The translations under genes were made by a program, and so were the position numbers. 64,000 nt of DNA, taken from assembly GCA_014218235.1 (NCBI GenBank), contig CM024766.1, positions 48,883,359-48,947,358 of the forward strand, in the 5' to 3' direction. This DNA is from Colocasia esculenta (lineage: Eukaryota; Streptophyta; Magnoliopsida; Alismatales; Araceae). Below the pieces are notes generated by a model. The model worked only from the letters and a program-made list of their open reading frames with translations. It made no database searches and was not told the origin of the DNA. This document shows, piece by piece, positions 1-12,025 of the stretch; position 1 is the first letter of the stretch; every line of letters begins with the position of its first letter.

Positions 1-150
1 CGACCCTTTTTCACCCTCCTCTCTTGTTCCCTCCTCCTCCTCTCCAAACCCCCTCTCTTTCCCCCTTCAGGGCTCCGTCTCCGACGATCCTGCTCCTCGT
101 CTGGGATCCCTCCACTCTGCCTTCACACCATTCTCATCCTTCCTCCTGCG

Positions 151-1354
151 ATGGCACCCAAATCGAAGCTTCTCGCTCGCCGTCGTCGCGCTCCGACGGA
201 CGCCGGAGAAAGCTCCAGGGCTCCTTCTGAACGCCGCAGCAAGCATCGTGAGGATCGGTTGCCGGAACTCATCGTTCCTCAAGGTCTCCGTCTTATCCGA
301 CCCAACGGCACCTTCAAGAAGATTGTCCAATCCCGGTATGTGGACTTCGAGTCCTTAGCACCGATGTTCCCCTCACTCCTACCTTATTTTGACACTCAAG
401 GGTGGACATCCTTCTTATACTCCCACTTGCAATACTCTCCAACTGCCGTATCCGAGTTCTACAATAACTTAGGGCTTTCCGATCAGGGAGATATCTACTC
501 TTCGGTGAAAGGCACTCGTTTTCGCCTCACCGCAAATCTTCTCTCCACAGCCCTTGAAATTCCAAACTCAGGAGTTGAAATCTTCAACTACAATCCCTCT
601 GCTTCTGAGTACTATGAGCTTCTCACGTTGGAACCTTATGACACTACCAAGGAGATTGCTCGTCTCAACGCCAACTCCTTTCCTCCCTTGATCCGGATGA
701 TCCATCACATCTTCACTACCTTGATCGTCCCGAAGGATGGAAGTCGAGAGTTAGTCACCGAGGTCCATAAATCCCTATTCATTTTTTCCTCAAGTGTCAA
801 GAAATCAATCTTCCTGAACTCATGATAAGCCTCATCCGTCGGTGTTTCTCTAACACCAAAAGATCAATGCCATATGCTTGCCCCATCACTTCTCTTCTTA
901 TTTCCTTGGCATTCCTATCCCTCCAAGTGAGCTCATCTCACTAAAATCCCGAAGTGCCTTTGACCTCACCGCCGCCAACCGCATGGGCTACAAATTGTAG
1001 ACGGCGTCGTCACAAGGACTCTCAAGGGAAAGGAACCACAAGGAGCTGAAGTGTCAACCGGTGAAGAAGACAATGAAGATGATGAAGCAAATGAGGGCAG
1101 TGATGAAGACCCTCAAGATGAGCAAATGCCTGACCAAGCTCAAGAGTTTGATGATGTACCTGTGCCTCCACAACAATCCGTTCATGATTACTTGGCACAA
1201 ATCCATCAAGAAATGATTTCAGGATTTGCTCGGATGACGTCAAGATTTGATCAAGTGGACGCTCGCCTCAAACTTTAGATGACCGTCTTGACCACCTCTA
1301 CTCCGAGAGAGATGGATCCCGTCACCCTCCTCCTGCTGGACATGACGATGAATA
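151..1354 (+). pseudogene. Envelope-like ORF (plant retrotransposon extra ORF), element 0
   Basis: The first 224 codons (151-825) are open from an ATG. The product begins with a basic stretch rich in Arg, Lys and Ser, followed by a globular region containing VKGTRFRL, the hallmark of the 'putative plant transposon protein' family found downstream of pol in Sireviruses. Reading continues after a break near 825 into a second stretch (1051-1278) with a strongly acidic segment and a heptad-like C-terminal helix (YLAQIHQEMISGF), which looks like a coiled coil. Known of the family: such ORFs are called envelope-like from position and predicted structure, and their function is not established. No signal peptide or clear membrane helix is visible here. 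The break near 825-1050 makes this copy defective. Confidence 0.6.
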
Positions 1355-1640
1355 GAGGGTCTCAGGGTCATTAGAGGTCACTAAGAGTCTTAGCTGGGAA
1401 TTAGTCTCACTTGTCTTATCATCTTTTGCTTGTTCATGTTATTTCCCTTTCTTTTTATTGAGTCATGTAATGATTATCAAATGTACTGTGAAATTTCAAT
1501 GATCAATCAATGAAAACTCAGTTCATGTTTATTTGTCTCTAAATGTGCATGACTTGACCTTTTGCATGTTGTCAAAAAGGGGGAGAACATCAATATATGC
1601 ATCAATTGAATGTTTTTGTCATCATCAAAAAGGGGGAGAT
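1355..1640 (+). other. 3' non-coding region with duplicated polypurine tract
   Basis: Two near-identical purine tracts, CAAAAAGGGGGAGA, lie at about 1575-1588 and 1626-1639. The second abuts the LTR start TGTTGGG, so it is the likely plus-strand primer. The duplicated tract recurs in elements A and B. Confidence 0.75.
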
Positions 1641-1892
1641 TGTTGGGTTTTTCATATATCATGTTTTTGATGATCACATTAACACCCTTGAACATTGATT
1701 TAATGCAAAATTGATGTGCTAACTAACATGAAAAAACACCATGAAAGTGATTGAGTTAAACATTGCTAAATCATACAATGTATATCACTAACAATGTATT
1801 TGCATGTAGGTGCACAAGCATGAAACATGGAGCATTGAAGAGGCATTGAAGAGATGAGCAAAAAGCACAAAAATCTGTCAAAAAGGTGTATC

Positions 1893-2170
1893 TGTCGACA
1901 GATGAACTCTACCTGTCGACAGATTCATACAGTCATTCCAAGACAGAACTCAGGTTTGCATCTCTGAGTGTATCTGTCGACAGATGCAATGTACCTGTCG
2001 ACAGATACACACAGACAACCCAGGACAGAGCTCAGGTTTTCAATTCCTGAGTGCATCTGTCGACAGATGCAAACTGCCTGTCGACAGATACACTCAGAAA
2101 CTCATTTTCCTGAAACCCAGTTCTCAGCCTGAGTCTGCCTGTCGACAGATGCAAGTGCACCTGTCGACAG
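1893..2170. repeat. Phased array of eight CTGTCGACAG palindromes
   Basis: Perfect 10-bp palindromes CTGTCGACAG start at 1893, 1914, 1974, 1995, 2057, 2078, 2139 and 2161. They form four pairs with 21-22 bp between members, and the pairs repeat every 81-83 bp. Short flanks (AGATGCAA, AGATACAC, GACAGA) recur with them. The array lies about 90 bp upstream of the TATA box, in U3. Confidence 0.9.
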
Positions 2171-2256
2171 CCGACGGAAACTTCAGATTTTGGGTTTCCA
2201 AATCCGGCCCCACTTGGGTGTTTCCTTCCTCCACGACCCCCACCTTTACCTAACAC

Positions 2257-2263
2257 TATATAA
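2257..2263 (+). promoter_or_regulatory. TATA box of element 0 LTR
   Basis: TATATAA inside CACTATATAAGCA, just downstream of the palindrome array and upstream of a GC-richer transcribed-like segment. This is the usual place for the U3 promoter. Confidence 0.6.
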
Positions 2264-3000
2264 GCATCCTTTTGGAGCCAAATTCGCAGAGAGCAGCCTC
2301 CCATCCAAGAGCCTCCAAGGGACCAAGAGGAAAAGCCCCAAATTGCTGCTCTGCTTCAACTTTCCGCCCAGATCGCGTGGAATCACCATCTATGCGGAGC
2401 TGAAGCCGGATCGTCATCAATTCAACCTTCTACATCGATCAATCTACATCCAATCGAAGTTTGAAGAGCGTTTGGACGATCCACGAGAAGAATTCCAACC
2501 GGATTTGTTCCCTAATTCCAATTCTTCTCCATTTCATATTTCCATTCCATCGTGTGTGTGTGTGGTTGTGTTTCGAGCATCCCTTGTGCTTGATTCACGT
2601 ATTTGTGGTTGTTCTGATCGTGGTTCATCAGACAACGTGTGTGTGGTTGAGTTGTAGTGTTGAACTGCTCATAAGCAGTCGTTTCTGCGTGTGTGTGTGG
2701 ACGGTGGATGTAGGATACACGAGTTGTGTACTCCGAACCACCTTAAATCATCGTGTTCTGTGGTTTGTTCGCGTTTTGCGATAGATGATTGGTAGGCACG
2801 GTGTTCATACGCACGTTTGTTTTTCTGTTCTCACTTAAATCAACTCAAGCGGTCTCACACTTAATTGAATTTGAATCAAATTTCATTAAGATCGCTGTAG
2901 CATCGAAAAGAAGCCATCAATAGTTTAAAATTGCCGTAATCTATTCAACCCCCCCCCCTTCTAGATTACCGTATTGTGTACTTCCGCATAACTCTTCAAA

Positions 3001-3295
3001 GGTCAGCTGCGGTTGGATTTGTAAGTGTCCTTAAGGGGGACTATATCCTTGGTTAGTGAAATCCCAAGTTGTTGCTTGGGGACTGAACGTAGGACTCCTT
3101 GTGATAGGATATCTGAACCAGGATCAAATCCTTGTTGTCTGTGTGATTGATCTTATTGTGTCTTCATTTTATACTAACTCTAACCATTGAACTTAGTGTC
3201 TTCTGTCAAACCGTTTCTATTTACAGGAATACTCTAAAAGAACTTTTTAGCAATCCATTCACCCCCTCCCCTCCGGGGTTGCAACCTGGTCAACA
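3001..3295 (+). repeat. Remnant of the 5' LTR of element A (U5 end)
   Basis: Starts abruptly at GGTCAGCTGCGG and ends GGTCAACA. The segment GTAAGTGTCCTTAAGGGGGA and what follows matches the end of A's 3' LTR (50185-50455) with only scattered differences. The rest of this LTR was presumably displaced upstream by insertion of element 0. Confidence 0.8.
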
Positions 3296-3297
3296 AG

Positions 3298-3309
3298 TGG
3301 TATCAGAGC
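3298..3309 (+). other. Primer binding site of element A (Met-initiator tRNA)
   Basis: TGGTATCAGAGC, two bases after the LTR end CA at 3295. It is complementary to the 3' end of plant initiator Met-tRNA, the usual primer of Sireviruses. Elements B, C, E and F carry the same core. Confidence 0.9.
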
Positions 3310-3357
3310 CAAGTCTCTACAAGTAAGTAGATCTCATTATCTGAAGAGCAAAGATAA

Positions 3358-5139
3358 ATGGCAGTCCAAGGTCATGTAAAGGGACAATCCATCAACAAAC
3401 CTCCTCTATTCGATGGTAAAGACTACAACTACTGGAAGACGAGGATGGAGTTCTTCCTCCAAGGACTGGATTTCCAATTATGGACAATAATAGAAGATGG
3501 AGATCTAAAAGTCACCAACATAAAAGACAAATGGACAGACGATGATAAGAAGAAACTATCTCAGAACAGCAAAGCCAAGAGTATATTGTGTTATTCCCTA
3601 AGCAAGAAAGAATTCAACAAAATATCAGCATGCAAGTCAGCCAAAGAGATGTGGGATAAGCTGAAGCTCACTCATGAAGGAACTAACAAGGTAAAGGAAA
3701 CAAGAATTGATATATTGGTAGCTCAATATGAAAGGTTCCAAATGTAATTTGGAAAATCCATCTCCCAGATGTACAATCACTTTATAAACATCACAAATGG
3801 CTTGGCTAGGAAAGATATATGAGACAGGAGATATGGTAAGAAAAATATTAAGATCTTTACCAACTTCATGGACTCCAAAGGTAACCGCCATAGAGGAAGC
3901 TAATGATCTCATGCAAATGTCCCTTAAGAAACTCATTGGGTCTTTGATGGCTCATGAGATAAATATAGAAAGGCTGGGAGAATCCTCCAGTAGGAAAAAG
4001 TACAACAATTCCCTCAAGGCTACAGAAAATACTTCTAAGAGTGAATTAGAAAGTGAAAAGAGTGATGAAAATAGTGAAGATGAAAAAGTCTTTCACTCCA
4101 GATGACTGCAACGCATTCTAGCTAAGAAGAAGTATCAGTTAGGAAGAAGGTACTTTAAGAAAGGTAGAGAATTCAAGAGATCTGAAGGCAAAGAAGTCAA
4201 AAGATCTGAACCCATATGCTATGAATGTAAGAAGCTTGGACATCTCAAGGCTGAGTGTCCAAAACTGAAGAAGACTTAATTCAAAAAAAGGATAACATGA
4301 AGAAATTTAAGAAATACAAGAAGAAAGCCATGGCTGCTGCTTGGAACAATGAGAGTGACTCAGACAGTGAGTCAAGTTCCAGCGAAGAAGAAGAAGAAAA
4401 GGCTAACTTGGCATTTATGGCAAACGTCGACGACAAGGTAACCTCCGACTCTTCTTTTACTTCATGCAATGAATCTGACTCTGATAGCTTAGAAGATGCT
4501 TTCAATGATCTATACAACAAATATAATGACGTTTGTAAACAATTAAAATCAGTTAAGAAAAATTATTCATGCCTTGAAATAGCTAACTCAAATTTAAAAT
4601 CATAAACTGAACAACTAGAAAAATAAATTTCTGAACAAAAAAGAAAAAATGAACTACTATGTGAAGATGTAAAAATTAAAAATGAAAAGATATCAAATCT
4701 AGAAAGTCAAGAAACCATAAATAAATTTAAAAGTGAAATTAATACTCTAACAAACGATAATGAATATTTGACAACCACAATTGAAAAATTTACAAATTGA
4801 AGATCTTCCTTAATACTAAAAGGAGAAAGAAGATCAGGAAAGAAAAAGTATGGAATTGGGTACACTCCACCAGATAATGAAGAAACAATTATTCATCCTA
4901 AAATATATCCAATGCTAAAGTTTGTAGTTGAACAAAATCCTAATTATAAATCAAACACTAATAAAAATAATAAGCCAAACAAAGAAATAAATAATATTTC
5001 ATGTTGCACCCATCGTAACAAATTAGGTCATACAGAAATCACCTATACAACAAAACATCTAAAATAGATTCCAAAAAGAAACTCTGTAGAACCTAACCAA
5101 CCAGGACCCAAAAGAAATTGGGTACCTAAATCTCATTAA
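3358..5139 (+). pseudogene. gag of element A (broken)
   Basis: Begins with an ATG 48 bases after the primer site. The first 129 codons hold the DUF4219/UBN2 capsid-type region of copia gag (FDGKDYNYWKTRMEFFLQG). A stop at 3745-3747 follows FQM, and the same frame then resumes with the rest of the UBN2 domain to 4105. A CCHC zinc knuckle (CYECKKLGHLKAEC) is at about 4217-4258, followed by a Lys-rich stretch and a Ser/Asp/Glu-rich stretch (4320-4600). A second knuckle near 5002-5050 has lost its second cysteine. Gag ends at WVPKSH and a stop at about 5136-5139. At least four in-frame stops make it non-functional. The homologous gag of element B has a stop at the same codon after FQM. Confidence 0.85.
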
Positions 5140-8100
5140 TTTATTACAGGGAAGCCTTAGAGAATCAAAGTGGTACTTGGACAGCGGGTACTCTAGGCAT
5201 ATGACCGGCAACAAAAAGCTTTTCTCATCTATCAAAAATGAAGAAGGAACAGTAACCTATGGAGACAATGGTAAAGGATTAGTGATTAGTTGTGGATCGA
5301 TTGGAAGCAAAGACAAGATCCTAATAGAAGATGTTCTCTGCGTCAAAGGACTCAAGCACAATTTAATTAGCATTAGTCAACTATGCGACAAAGGCCATCA
5401 GATCAAATTTCAGGAATCTAAATGCCTAATCATTAAGGATGAAACAACTATTTTTAAAGCCTGCAGAGAGAAAAATATATATGTACTACATCTAGAAGAA
5501 TTGAAGAATCAAGATATTTATCTGGAAGCAAGCAATGAACAGAATGGTGAACTTTGGCATAGGAGATTAGGACATTGCAGCTTGGATGGAATCAGAAACT
5601 CATCAAATATGATCTAGTGGAAGGTCTACTGAAGATGAATTCAAGACTTGACAACATTTGTGAACCATGTGCAAAAGGGAAGCATGCAAGATCCTCTTTC
5701 AAATCCAAGACAATGGTCACTACATGCAAACCACTAGAACTGCTTCATATGGGCTTATTTGGACCAATGAGAACAACTAGTTTGGGAGGAAAGAATTTCG
5801 GGTTTGTTATATTTGATGATTATTCCAGATTTACATGGGTATCATTTCTTAACCACAAAGATGGCACCTTTGATAGTTTTGTGAAGTCCAGTAAGTTAGT
5901 TCAGAAAGATAAGAAGTACAATATCATAAGTATTCGATCAAATCATGGAGGAGAGTTTCAGAATGACGGGTTTGCAGAATTTTGTGATGATCTAGAGATT
6001 GAACACAATTTCTCAGCACCAAGAACGCCACAATAAAATAGAGTAGCTGAGAGGAAGAATAGAACACTTCTGGATATGGCAAGAACAATGTTATCTGGGT
6101 ATAATCTTCCAAGATATTTCTAGGCAGAAGCTATTAATACAGCTTGCTACATAATTAATAGAGTCATGATCAGACCCATTCTGAAAAAGACTGCATATGA
6201 ACTGTACAAGCAAAAGAAGCCCAAGATCAGCCATATAAGGACATTTGGATGCTCATGCTTCATTCACAACAATGGTAAGAGAGATATTGGTAAGTTGGAT
6301 CTCAAATCAGATGAAGATATTTTCATGGGGTATACTTCTAAACCCAAAGGATATAGAGTTTTTAACAAAAGAAGCTTATTAATTAAATAAACTATACATG
6401 TTATTTTTTATGAGTCTAACCCTTCCTTGAGAAAGGAAATTGCTAGTGATGATGAAGATACAGACAACCTTTCCAAGAAACTGAAGGAAACAACCATCAA
6501 AGATGATGAAGATCCACCCTTGGAAGAACTGCAACAAAAAGATATCATCCATGATGACCTTCCAAAGGAATGGAGATACAAAAAGGATCACCCAAAAGAT
6601 AACATCATTGGAGATCCATCCGTTGTGGTAAGAACTAGAGGTAATATCATTCCTTGTGATTATTTAGCATTTGTTTCTCAAATAGAGCCGAAGACAGTCA
6701 ATGAAGCACTTTCAGATGAATCTTGGATTTTAGCCATGCAAGATGAACTTAATTAGTTCAAGAGAAATCAAGTCTAGTCCCTTGTTCCTAGACCATCAGA
6801 TCATCCTGTGATTGGCACCAAATGGGTGTTCAAGAACAAATTGGATGAAGCTGGTGTTATCACTAGAAATAAGGCTAGACTGGTTGCTCAAGGCTATTCC
6901 CAAGAGGAAGGCATATATTTCGATGAAACCTATGCACTAGTTGCTAGACTAGAGGCTATTTGAATATTGCTTGCTTTCGCATCTGCACTAGATTTAAAAC
7001 TTTTTCAAATGGATGTGAAATCAGCCTTTTTGAATGGTTTTATAAAGGAGGAAGTTTATGTAGAACAGCCTCCTGCTTTTGATGATTCGGATTTTCCAAA
7101 TCATGTTTTCAAATTGCATAAAGCATTATATGATTTAAAACAAGCGCCTAGAGCCTGGTATGAAAGACTTAGTACATTTTTATTAGATCATGGTTTTATT
7201 AGAGGTCAAGTAGATACTACCCTCTTTATTAAATCTAATGCCAAAAATATATTAATTATACAAATCTATGTAGACGACATTATCTTCAGATCTACTGATG
7301 AATCTCTATGCAAGTATTTTGAAAAGCTTATGCAGGGAGAATTTGAAATGAGCATGGTGGGAGAACTCAACTACTTCCATGGACTACAAATCAAGCAAAG
7401 CAATGAAGGAACTCATATCAGTCAGGTAAAATACACCAAGGAACTGTTAAAGAAGTTTGCATTTGAGAATGCCAAACCACTGTCAACTCCCATGAGCACA
7501 TCAACCAGGTTGGATAGTGATCCAGAAGGTAAGAAAGTAGATCAGAAACTCTATAGAGGTATGATAGGATCACTACTCTATTTAACAGCAAGTAGACCTG
7601 ACATTTTATTTAGTATATGCATGTGTGCTAGGTATCAATCTGATCCTAAGGAATCTCATCTATTCTCAGTAAAAAGAATCCTTAGATATTTAGCTCATAC
7701 TCATAATTTAGGTCTGTAGTATCCTAAGACATGTGAAAAAGGTTTAATTGGATATTCGGATGATGGATGCAAAGTGGATAGAAAAAGCACTAGTGGTTGT
7801 TGTCATTTTCTTACAGGATGCTTGATTTCCTAGTCTTCAAAGAAATAAAACTTAGTAGCTCTATCAACGGCTGAAGCTGAGTATATAGCCGCTGGGAGCT
7901 GTTGCACTCAACTCCTATGGATCAAACAATAGCTTGAAGACTATGGACTACACATCAAGACCATTCCATTGCTGTGTGACAACACAAGTGCTATAAATCT
8001 CACTAAAAATCCAGTGCAGCACTCGAGGACAAAGCATATTGAGGTTAGATATCATTTTATTAGAGATCATATAGCAAATGGTAATATTAGTATTTTATTT

Positions 8101-8199
8101 GTAGATACACAAAATCAGTTAGCAGATATCTTTACAAAAGCCTTACCAGAAGAGAGATTTACATCTCTTAGATGGGAACTAGGCATGTGCAATTTATAA
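5140..8199 (+). pseudogene. pol of element A: protease, integrase, reverse transcriptase, RNase H (broken)
   Basis: Pol starts in a different frame from gag, just after the gag stop. Protease: YLDSGYSRHM at about 5172-5205, with Cys changed to Tyr. GAG-pre-integrase: LWHRRLGHCSLDG near 5552, then a frameshift near 5600. Integrase core 5740-6100: the first catalytic Asp is Gly (HMGLFGPM) and the second is Asn (RSNHGGEF), so it is catalytically dead. Reverse transcriptase about 6770-7500, with YVDD at about 7267. RNase H to 8199, with part of the GYSDADYAG motif deleted near 7755; it ends LADIFTKALPEERF...CNL. Stops replace Trp or Gln at about 6754, 6776, 7717, 7830, 7846 and 7930. Gene order INT before RT fixes it as Ty1/copia. 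Confidence 0.9.
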
Positions 8200-8668
<469 letters not shown>

Positions 8669-11600
8669 ATGGCCACTTCTGGGAGTTCCAGCAGTGTGGG
8701 TGGTTACAGTGCCGCCTTCCCCACGACAAAAGAACTGGAGAGATATCAGGCTATGAAGATCAAGATCTATGGCAACAAAGTAGTTAATTTAGATGATTTA
8801 AAGAGGCACGGTATGAGCAGTGTCATTGAAGCCCTTCAAAGGTTGAAATGGACAGATGTGTGCACCGTTTTTGAACCAAGTTACCCGCATCTAGCCAAGG
8901 CATTTTATACATGTTTGAAATATGAAGAAGATGGGTGTCTTACCTCTCTGTCAAAGGTAAATCTATTCACATTACTCATGATTTGTTAGAGAGGCTGTTT
9001 GGAGTTTCTATAGTAGGGCACAGTCTAGTGAACACAATGGACATTCATGCTAAGGGCCTAGGAATCATTAGAACAGAGTACAAATTAAAGGATGGGAAAT
9101 TTGACATAAATCAGTTCAATGCATTCAACAGAATGCTACACTTTATTGTCTGTCAGATTTTGGTACCTCAGAGTGCTACTTTCTCTTCCTGCACAAAAGG
9201 AGATGCAGATGTGATGCTTTGGGCTATATAAAAGCAGGATGCAAACATGGCATAGATCATAGTTGAAAAATTGAAGTCTACTACTAAGGTTATTTGGGAT
9301 AAGAAGAATAAGTTAGAAGTTTCTCTTCCTTATGCTCACTTACTAGAATTTTCAGACATTTTGAGATTGAGTTGGAAGGAAAACTGATGGAGAAGATGGG
9401 TCAGCCTATTCGCACCAGAAATCTAAAAAAGAGTGGTTTCTCTTTGGTAGGAGGTATTTGGTCTAAAACGTCTGTGGCTATAGGAGAAGCCATTATCAGA
9501 GATGCCTCTATTATTGATGTTCAAGTAGATGAGGCTATGGTTAGAGAAGATGAGCATACTGCTTCAGAAAGGAGGATTGAAGACATTGCACTTGAATTCA
9601 TTGAGCCTTTTGGGCAATCATCTGAAAGTGTGATTCCTCCTCCACTTTTTGTACCTCCTGTTGTCCAAGAGTCAGCTGCTGATCAAATGGAGAGTGTTGC
9701 TCACACTGAGGGGGAGCATTTAGATACATATATTGTAGAAACCCCTAGTATTCCAGTTATAGAAGCTGTTATTGAAGGAAGTCTTGAAGAGAAGTTCCAG
9801 ATGTTGGGTCACCAGGCCCAATTGAAGATATTCCTATGGAAGATGCTCCTGCTCAGGGAGAGGCTGCTGCTCAGAAGGAGCCTACTGCTAGCACCCCTAC
9901 AGATCAGTTTCAAGAAGGTATAGTAGAAAGTACTTCTGATGATGAGGATGATGATGTTTGTGCTCACCAGCACACCAACCTTCTAGCAGAGCATGATACA
10001 CCAGCTGCTAGACGTAGAGGAAAAGGTAAGGGTGTTACCAGTAGTATACCCTTGCTCTCTAGAAGAGCCCATAATAAATCCAGGAAGAAGAAGATCCATA
10101 TTCATTTGAATCAAGTTATTGCTCGGTTGAATGCTCATGTAGAAATTCTGTGCTCTCTCCAATTTGAAGTAACTTTAATTTTTATCAGCTAGAGCACTCA
10201 AGCAAAGGACATTAGAGTAGTCAAGTCTGAGCTCCATGATATGAGAAGTGATCTAAACAGTTTGAAGAATTTGGTGACTGACCTTGCCCAATTTGTAAGG
10301 GAGCACTTATCAGCTCAAGCCACTCATATTCCTTCTGAGTTAGTACCAGTAGATGTTGCTGGGCCATCAGGGCCTCCTCAATCAGATCAGCCAGACCAGT
10401 CAGTGTCAACTGAGCCAGTTGCAGGGCCATCAGTAGACTAATCTGGGCCATCAGGTCCCTCTGTTGAGGAATCTAGGCCATTAGGGCCATCTGTAGAGGA
10501 ATTTGGGCCATCAGGGCCATCTATGGCAGAAGATGTTGAAGTTGAGCCATCAATGGTTAGGCCTTCCAGGCCTCAACTGATTGTAGAGGAAGCTGTTGTG
10601 CCCCCAGGGCCCTCTGATCCTTCAGTTCTTCAGACTCCAACCCCTTCCTCTCCACCTACCTCTTTCATTGCCCCACCTACTCCTAAGCCATTCAAGAAAC
10701 CCCTTCCCAAACACATTTCTTCTCCTACTCCTTTCTCAACTGAATCCTCTTCCTCACCTGCACCCTCATCTTCCATTCCTCTTCCAACTTCTGAGGCACC
10801 TCCAGCCTCTTCTTCTGGTCCCTCTTCTGCTGGTCCCTCCTCTGCTGGACCATCCACTCAACCTCTTCCCACTTCATCTTTCTCCACTCTTCATCCACAT
10901 ACTGCACCATCTTTCATCAATCTCATTCCTGAGGGTGCTAGTATCATTCTCCATACTGTTCAAGATATCAAAGATGAATTTAAAGAGGCCATTCTTCGCA
11001 CAGCCCTCTCTGTCTCTTCTTATATCCACAGGACTGATTCTCAGCCTCCTCCCAGTCTTGCCTCTAAGAAAAGAAAAATTTCTAAAGAGCTTGTTTTCCG
11101 TTCCTCTCAAGCTCTCTTTCCTCTTTTGTGGTACTCTCTTTCAATTGTCCACAGAAGAAAGTCCCTTTATTCTAAATATCTCTAAAAGTGTACATTTGCT
11201 GCAACTTTTGGCCTGCCTTACCTCAATCTCTCTGAACATCTCAATATCATCCTCTCTATCTCTCTTGTGCCCAGATTAATCCAAAATCCTTTCCTCAGCA
11301 GAGTCCAAGACTGAGGATCAGTGGGCCAGAGCAAATAAAGTTCTCTACGAAAAATTTGAGGTCTCTAGGGCTAATACATTTCCACCTTCAGACCATCCCC
11401 TTACTCTGTCTGAATGGTTTGTTTGTCGGCACAGATCCTCCTGGGGTCCTTTCATTTAGAAGGAGATCAAACTGATCAGGCAGTTCTAGATGTATAATGA
11501 CTACTACTTCGTCAATCGCCTTCCTGAAGCTCAACTTCGTCAATTCAAGGCCGCTATCTCTATTCTCTGAACATAAAACCCAGTGAAAGTACCTCTTCAG

Positions 11601-12025
11601 GTTGATTTTGCCACCTTGAAAATGCCTGATCTCACATTTCTCCCTCGGTTGCATTTTCTACTCATGGACTCCAATGTGGGTCCCATAATTTTTTAGAGGT
11701 TTGCTAGAGTTAAGGCACGGGTCTTTATTCAGAAGCGAGCCCCTCTTGCCTTCCATCGCTTTCTATTCAGAGAATATCATAGGGGATACATAAAATCTGT
11801 TGTTTTAGCTCCCCTGTTAGCTGAATAAGAAAGATTCCTCAACACTGAATGGCGTACGGTCTATCATCAGGCAGCCCTTCAACTGAATCAGCTAAATTCA
11901 TCGTTAGAAAAGTCACATCAACTGATTCTGTCTCCTGAACAGTTCATGGATCTCAACTCCATCATATTAGTTTCAGATCCCTACTCAACTTGGGTTGAGA
12001 GATACAAGTTCTTTGAAGCTATGCA
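8669..12025 (+). pseudogene. Envelope-like ORF of element A, N-terminal and central parts (broken)
   Basis: Opens with MATSGSSSSVGGYSAAF and aligns over its length with the envelope-like product of element B: conserved KWTDVC, KAFYTCL, an ILVPQSATFSSCTK stretch, then MGQPIRTRNLKKSGFS. The central part (9500-10200) is acidic and Ala/Glu/Val rich. 10320-10910 is Pro/Ser rich with repeated GPSGPS-type units. From about 11280 a second conserved domain begins (LSEWFV, then PIIF-stop-RFARV) and is cut at 12025 by element C. Stops lie at about 9228, 10190 and 11694, with several frameshifts. The role of such proteins is unknown; the name refers to position downstream of pol. The remaining C-terminus is at 24610-24899. 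Confidence 0.7.

Larger units (their letters stand above)
1..2988 (+). mobile_element. Element 0: 3' part of a Sirevirus-like Ty1/copia retrotransposon
   Basis: Seen: an envelope-like ORF, then two polypurine tracts, then an LTR starting TGTTGGG at 1641 and ending near 2988 at a CA. This is the order expected downstream of pol in Sireviruses. The 5' LTR, gag and pol would lie upstream of the window. The DNA immediately after it (from about 3001) is the last ~295 bp of element A's 5' LTR, so element 0 most likely inserted into that LTR. The target duplication cannot be checked because the left end is outside the window. Confidence 0.75.
1641..2988 (+). repeat. 3' LTR of element 0
   Basis: About 1348 bp, starting TGTTGGG directly after the polypurine tract and ending near CTTCCGCA. 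It contains an ordered palindrome array (1893-2170), a TATA box (2257-2263), and GT-rich runs around 2550-2700 that probably belong to R/U5. The right edge is inferred from where homology to the element A LTR resumes (about 3001), so it is uncertain by a few bases. Confidence 0.65.

Noticed and set aside
2190..2784. Overlapping frames in the element 0 LTR
   Set aside because: They lie across TATA/R/U5 with GT-rich runs; no homology to a known protein is visible.
10596..11279. A 227-codon Leu/Pro-rich frame
   Set aside because: Shadow frame of the Pro/Ser-rich envelope-like gene of element A; the homologous frame in B is a different one.
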